Source: Candidatus Cloacimonadota bacterium (GTDB taxonomy: Bacteria; Cloacimonadota; Cloacimonadia; Cloacimonadales; Cloacimonadaceae). From it: a stretch of 64,000 nucleotides of DNA. This document shows, in pieces, positions 61,758 to 64,000 of this stretch (positions within the stretch are counted from its first letter, which is position 1; every line of letters starts with the position of its first letter). A program made the translations under genes and the position numbers. The stretch is taken from the NCBI GenBank assembly GCA_029781115.1, contig JAKOXG010000009.1, positions 99,484 through 163,483 of the forward strand, given 5' to 3'. The notes under the pieces were generated by a model that was not told the origin of the DNA, ran no database searches, and saw only the letters and a program-made list of their open reading frames with translations.

Positions 61758-63890
61758 TTAAAATACTACCTGCGCACCAAAGTAGAGTGCACGCCCCGGT
61801 TGCGGGATATAGGGGTAGACCTCGTAGCGTTTATTGAATACGTTTTGCAGCTTCAGATGCAGAATTAGCTTGGCTTGCCAGACCTTGATGCTTGTTTCCC
61901 AACCCATATCCACCAGATCATATCCTTCCAAGGGTTTGGTGAGATTGTCCGGAGTGAGATACTGCTCTCCCCTGTGGCTATACTTCGCCCAGATGTTTTG
62001 GTTCCAATGAGATACGCTCGCCTTGATACCGTAGCTTTTCTTGGGTGTATACATGAGCTGCGGTGCTTTTTTGAAGCTGGATCTGCTGATGTCACGCGCA
62101 TCGGTGAAGAGGGCATCCGCCTTGATATTGAGCCAGGAGCTCGCATCCCAAGAGCCTTCCAGCTCCAGATTCCTCAGCTGCGCTTTGCCGATATTCAGGG
62201 GCTTCCAAGCGTTGCCAAACATCTGCACCTGTCGCCATTGGATCAGGTCTTTCACCGTGTTGATATGCGCACCACAGCGCAGATGGTAGCCCAAACCCGC
62301 TACATCCAGCCAGATTTGCCCGCCCGTCGAGGTTTCGCTCTTGAGGTCGGGATTGCCGATAGCCTGAGAATCGCCCTTCCAATGCAGATCAAAGTAGGAG
62401 GGGAAAGCAAAGGAGCTGCCCCAAGTTCCCCCCAGAGAGGTCTGCAGGAAGCCAAAGTGTTTGATCTCCAGCTCCACCCTGCCGCTACTGAGGTCGTCTT
62501 TGGCGGTAAAGTCTCTCCTGCCAGCCAGATATGAGGCTATGTTCCAGTCCCCAAATTCCTTGTCCACGCCTCCTTTGAGGCTGATGCTGCCCTGATTTTC
62601 GGTGACGTGTATATCGTTTCTGGGTCTGAAATAGTCTTTATTGTCATACTCAGTATAGGTATAACCCGCTGTAGTATTGAATCTTAGCAGCCCTTGGGAC
62701 TTGTCCAGACTCAGTTGCGCTCCCGCCTTATCCATCTGTTGCTCATACTTGCTTCTGTTAACGGGCATGGGAGCTGTCGTGTTGTCATACAAAGACTTAG
62801 ACCTGTTTGCCCACACTTGCCCGCGGATGTTCAGCCAGTTCCAATTGCTCTCGATATTGAAGCGATTACGGCTGTCAAAACCCTGCAGGTAGGCATTGCG
62901 ATAAACTTCCAGAAAGTTAATGGTGCCAGGCAATTGGCGGTGATAATACTCCAAATCACCTTGCAGTGTGAGCAGTAAATTGTTCAGGGAAGCTCCCAAG
63001 CCCAAGGAAAAGGAATTTTGCTGTTTGGCGTTGTTTTTGCGGATGCCTTCGGACTGCTCAGTCCACCAAGGCCTGGGTTTGTAGGCAAAGTCGTTGTCCG
63101 CACTGAACATACCCAAAGTCACGCGGTAAAATAACCTGTCCCAGCCACCTTTGAGGGACAAGCGCAGGTCTGCATAGCCAAAACTGCCCAGTTCCAGACT
63201 GGTTTTATATTCATTCGCCTCTTTGGATGGCTGTTTGGAGGTGATCATCACCACGCCGCCGATGGCAGCTGCTCCGCCATAGACAGAGGCGTTATTCTTA
63301 ATGATCTGAATGCTTTGGATGTTTTGGGGATCGAGCAGTGAAAAGTCAAAGCTTTCCCCATCAGCGTTTAAAGGAACACCATCCAGAAGCACCAAAGTGT
63401 GACGTGGCAGATTGCCAAGCAGCCCCAAGCCCTGGTTTTCACCTTTGAGAGGCACGTCCTGGCTGATGGTGCCTGAAGCCTCGCCCAAGATGTCCATGGC
63501 ACTGTAGTAGTGCCGATCCGGGTCAACGTGCACGCTAAGCATATCTGCCGCTTGGAAATAGGGCTCGTAGCTCTGGGTCACGTGCACGGTGGGAAGCACG
63601 ATGGGCTGTGACTTTAGCACTACGTCCAGCCTGCCTGCTACAGCTTTAACGCTCTTCTTTTCATAGCCCAAACGGCTCACCTGCAGAGAATCTCCCCGGG
63701 CTTCGATCCTGTAAAAACCATCCCGCAAGCTGCGTGTAGTGCTGGCTCCCAGCTTGACATAGGCTCCCTCAATGCCCTTGCCATCTTCATCGAAGATATA
63801 GCCCTGCACCCTGATTCCTGCCAGGCAGATGGCGCAAAATAGCAGCGCAAGCACGAGCACGCTCCTTTTGGATGTGATGATGCTCTTCAT
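61758..63890 (-). CDS. TonB-dependent outer-membrane receptor
   Basis: 710 residues from ATG 63890 (AAGGG upstream); the frame stays open further upstream but that part overlaps the preceding gene. Signal peptide (SVLVLALLFCAICLAG). A carboxypeptidase-regulatory-like domain (about 27-100, VQGYIFDEDGKGIEGAYVKL), then a plug domain (HYYSAMDILGEASGTISQDVP, LVLLDGVPLN, IQIIKNNASVYGGAAAIGGVVMI) and a long beta-barrel ending in terminal Phe (ALYFGAQVVF), the outer-membrane assembly signal. Takes up an iron complex, cobalamin or other ligand; which one is not visible. Two bases separate it from the end of the upstream gene. Confidence 0.92.
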   Translation of the reverse strand: MKSIITSKRSVLVLALLFCAICLAGIRVQGYIFDEDGKGIEGAYVKLGASTTRSLRDGFYRIEARGDSLQVSRLGYEKKSVKAVAGRLDVVLKSQPIVLPTVHVTQSYEPYFQAADMLSVHVDPDRHYYSAMDILGEASGTISQDVPLKGENQGLGLLGNLPRHTLVLLDGVPLNADGESFDFSLLDPQNIQSIQIIKNNASVYGGAAAIGGVVMITSKQPSKEANEYKTSLELGSFGYADLRLSLKGGWDRLFYRVTLGMFSADNDFAYKPRPWWTEQSEGIRKNNAKQQNSFSLGLGASLNNLLLTLQGDLEYYHRQLPGTINFLEVYRNAYLQGFDSRNRFNIESNWNWLNIRGQVWANRSKSLYDNTTAPMPVNRSKYEQQMDKAGAQLSLDKSQGLLRFNTTAGYTYTEYDNKDYFRPRNDIHVTENQGSISLKGGVDKEFGDWNIASYLAGRRDFTAKDDLSSGRVELEIKHFGFLQTSLGGTWGSSFAFPSYFDLHWKGDSQAIGNPDLKSETSTGGQIWLDVAGLGYHLRCGAHINTVKDLIQWRQVQMFGNAWKPLNIGKAQLRNLELEGSWDASSWLNIKADALFTDARDISRSSFKKAPQLMYTPKKSYGIKASVSHWNQNIWAKYSHRGEQYLTPDNLTKPLEGYDLVDMGWETSIKVWQAKLILHLKLQNVFNKRYEVYPYIPQPGRALYFGAQVVF

Positions 63891-63892
63891 AT

Positions 63893-64000
63893 TCAGCCCT
63901 TGGGTGCAGGATAGATGAGGTTGGGTGTGCCGCTTTGGGGATGGAGATGGGTGCTCAGCTCCAAGCCAAAGAGCTCCTTGAGCATGCTTGGGCACATCAT
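63893..64000 (-). CDS. C-terminal end of an upstream gene (5' truncated by window edge)
   Basis: The minus-strand frame is open from the window edge to a stop at 63893-63895: MLKELFGLELSTHLHP, then PNLIYPAPKG. It ends two bases before the TonB-receptor start and contains its ribosome site, the usual arrangement of an operon junction. Only 35 codons are visible, too short for a family call. Confidence 0.5.
   Translation of the reverse strand: MMCPSMLKELFGLELSTHLHPQSGTPNLIYPAPKG

Overview
The window looks like a chromosomal segment of a diderm bacterium from the Fibrobacterota-Chlorobiota-Bacteroidota neighbourhood, most likely Candidatus Cloacimonadota. This is inferred from gene content, not measured. 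Four giant secreted proteins end in type IX secretion (T9SS)-style C-terminal sorting domains, a PorX-type response regulator/PglZ protein is present, and there is a complete Bat operon, a TonB-dependent receptor and a fused glutamate formiminotransferase/cyclodeaminase. Coding density is high, many genes overlap at ATGA or TGATG junctions, and I see no tRNA, rRNA, CRISPR array, transposase or phage gene.

Layout. 1-4253: the 3' end of batA, then batB, batC, batD and batE (plus strand). 4384-9946: a small Cys-pair protein, isoleucyl-tRNA synthetase, and a zinc-ribbon/pseudokinase/sulfatase-modifying-factor fusion. 9998-14305 (minus): the first giant surface protein. 15083-17289: SIMPL protein, tsaE, and a divergent TetR regulator. 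17480-23649 (minus): yfhO-like gene, MORN protein, panB, a hypothetical and porX. 24392-28214 (minus): the classic rplM-rpsI-rpsB-tsf-pyrH-frr translation operon. 28367-30728 (minus): malic enzyme and a flippase-like membrane protein, divergent from trmFO (30827-32161). 32932-38225 (plus): rpmE, a DUF1385 protein, prfA, a CNNM/CorC protein and ftcD. 38799-43826: the second giant surface protein. 43931-47157 (minus): a P-II-like protein with a duplicated DUF1538 membrane protein. 47920-51753 (plus) and 57410-61255 (minus): two paralogous giant surface proteins in inverted orientation. They enclose a phosphate-uptake pair (DUF47 plus Pit), an AEC transporter and a compact iscR-iscS-iscU operon. 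61758-64000 (minus): a TonB-dependent receptor and the 3' end of an upstream gene.

The most unusual signal is non-coding. A family of long (about 250-500 bp) interspersed intergenic repeats has four copies here (near 14.8, 32.5, 47.5 and 61.5 kb). They share a GC-rich hairpin, a short palindrome and a conserved terminal block. Three of the four sit directly upstream of giant surface-protein genes, and two carry the decayed 3' end of the same unidentified reading frame. Other notable signals are a run of five perfect hairpins after a thioesterase gene, a back-to-back divergent promoter that would make trmFO leaderless, a recurrent promoter form (TTGACA-N16/17-NNNNAT-G), and a large structured leader before the second surface protein.

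How parts may work together (inference). PorX and the sorting-domain proteins point to a T9SS-like export route. The Bat proteins, SIMPL protein, TonB receptor and YfhO-like protein are envelope functions. The rest is core translation, cofactor and Fe-S metabolism.
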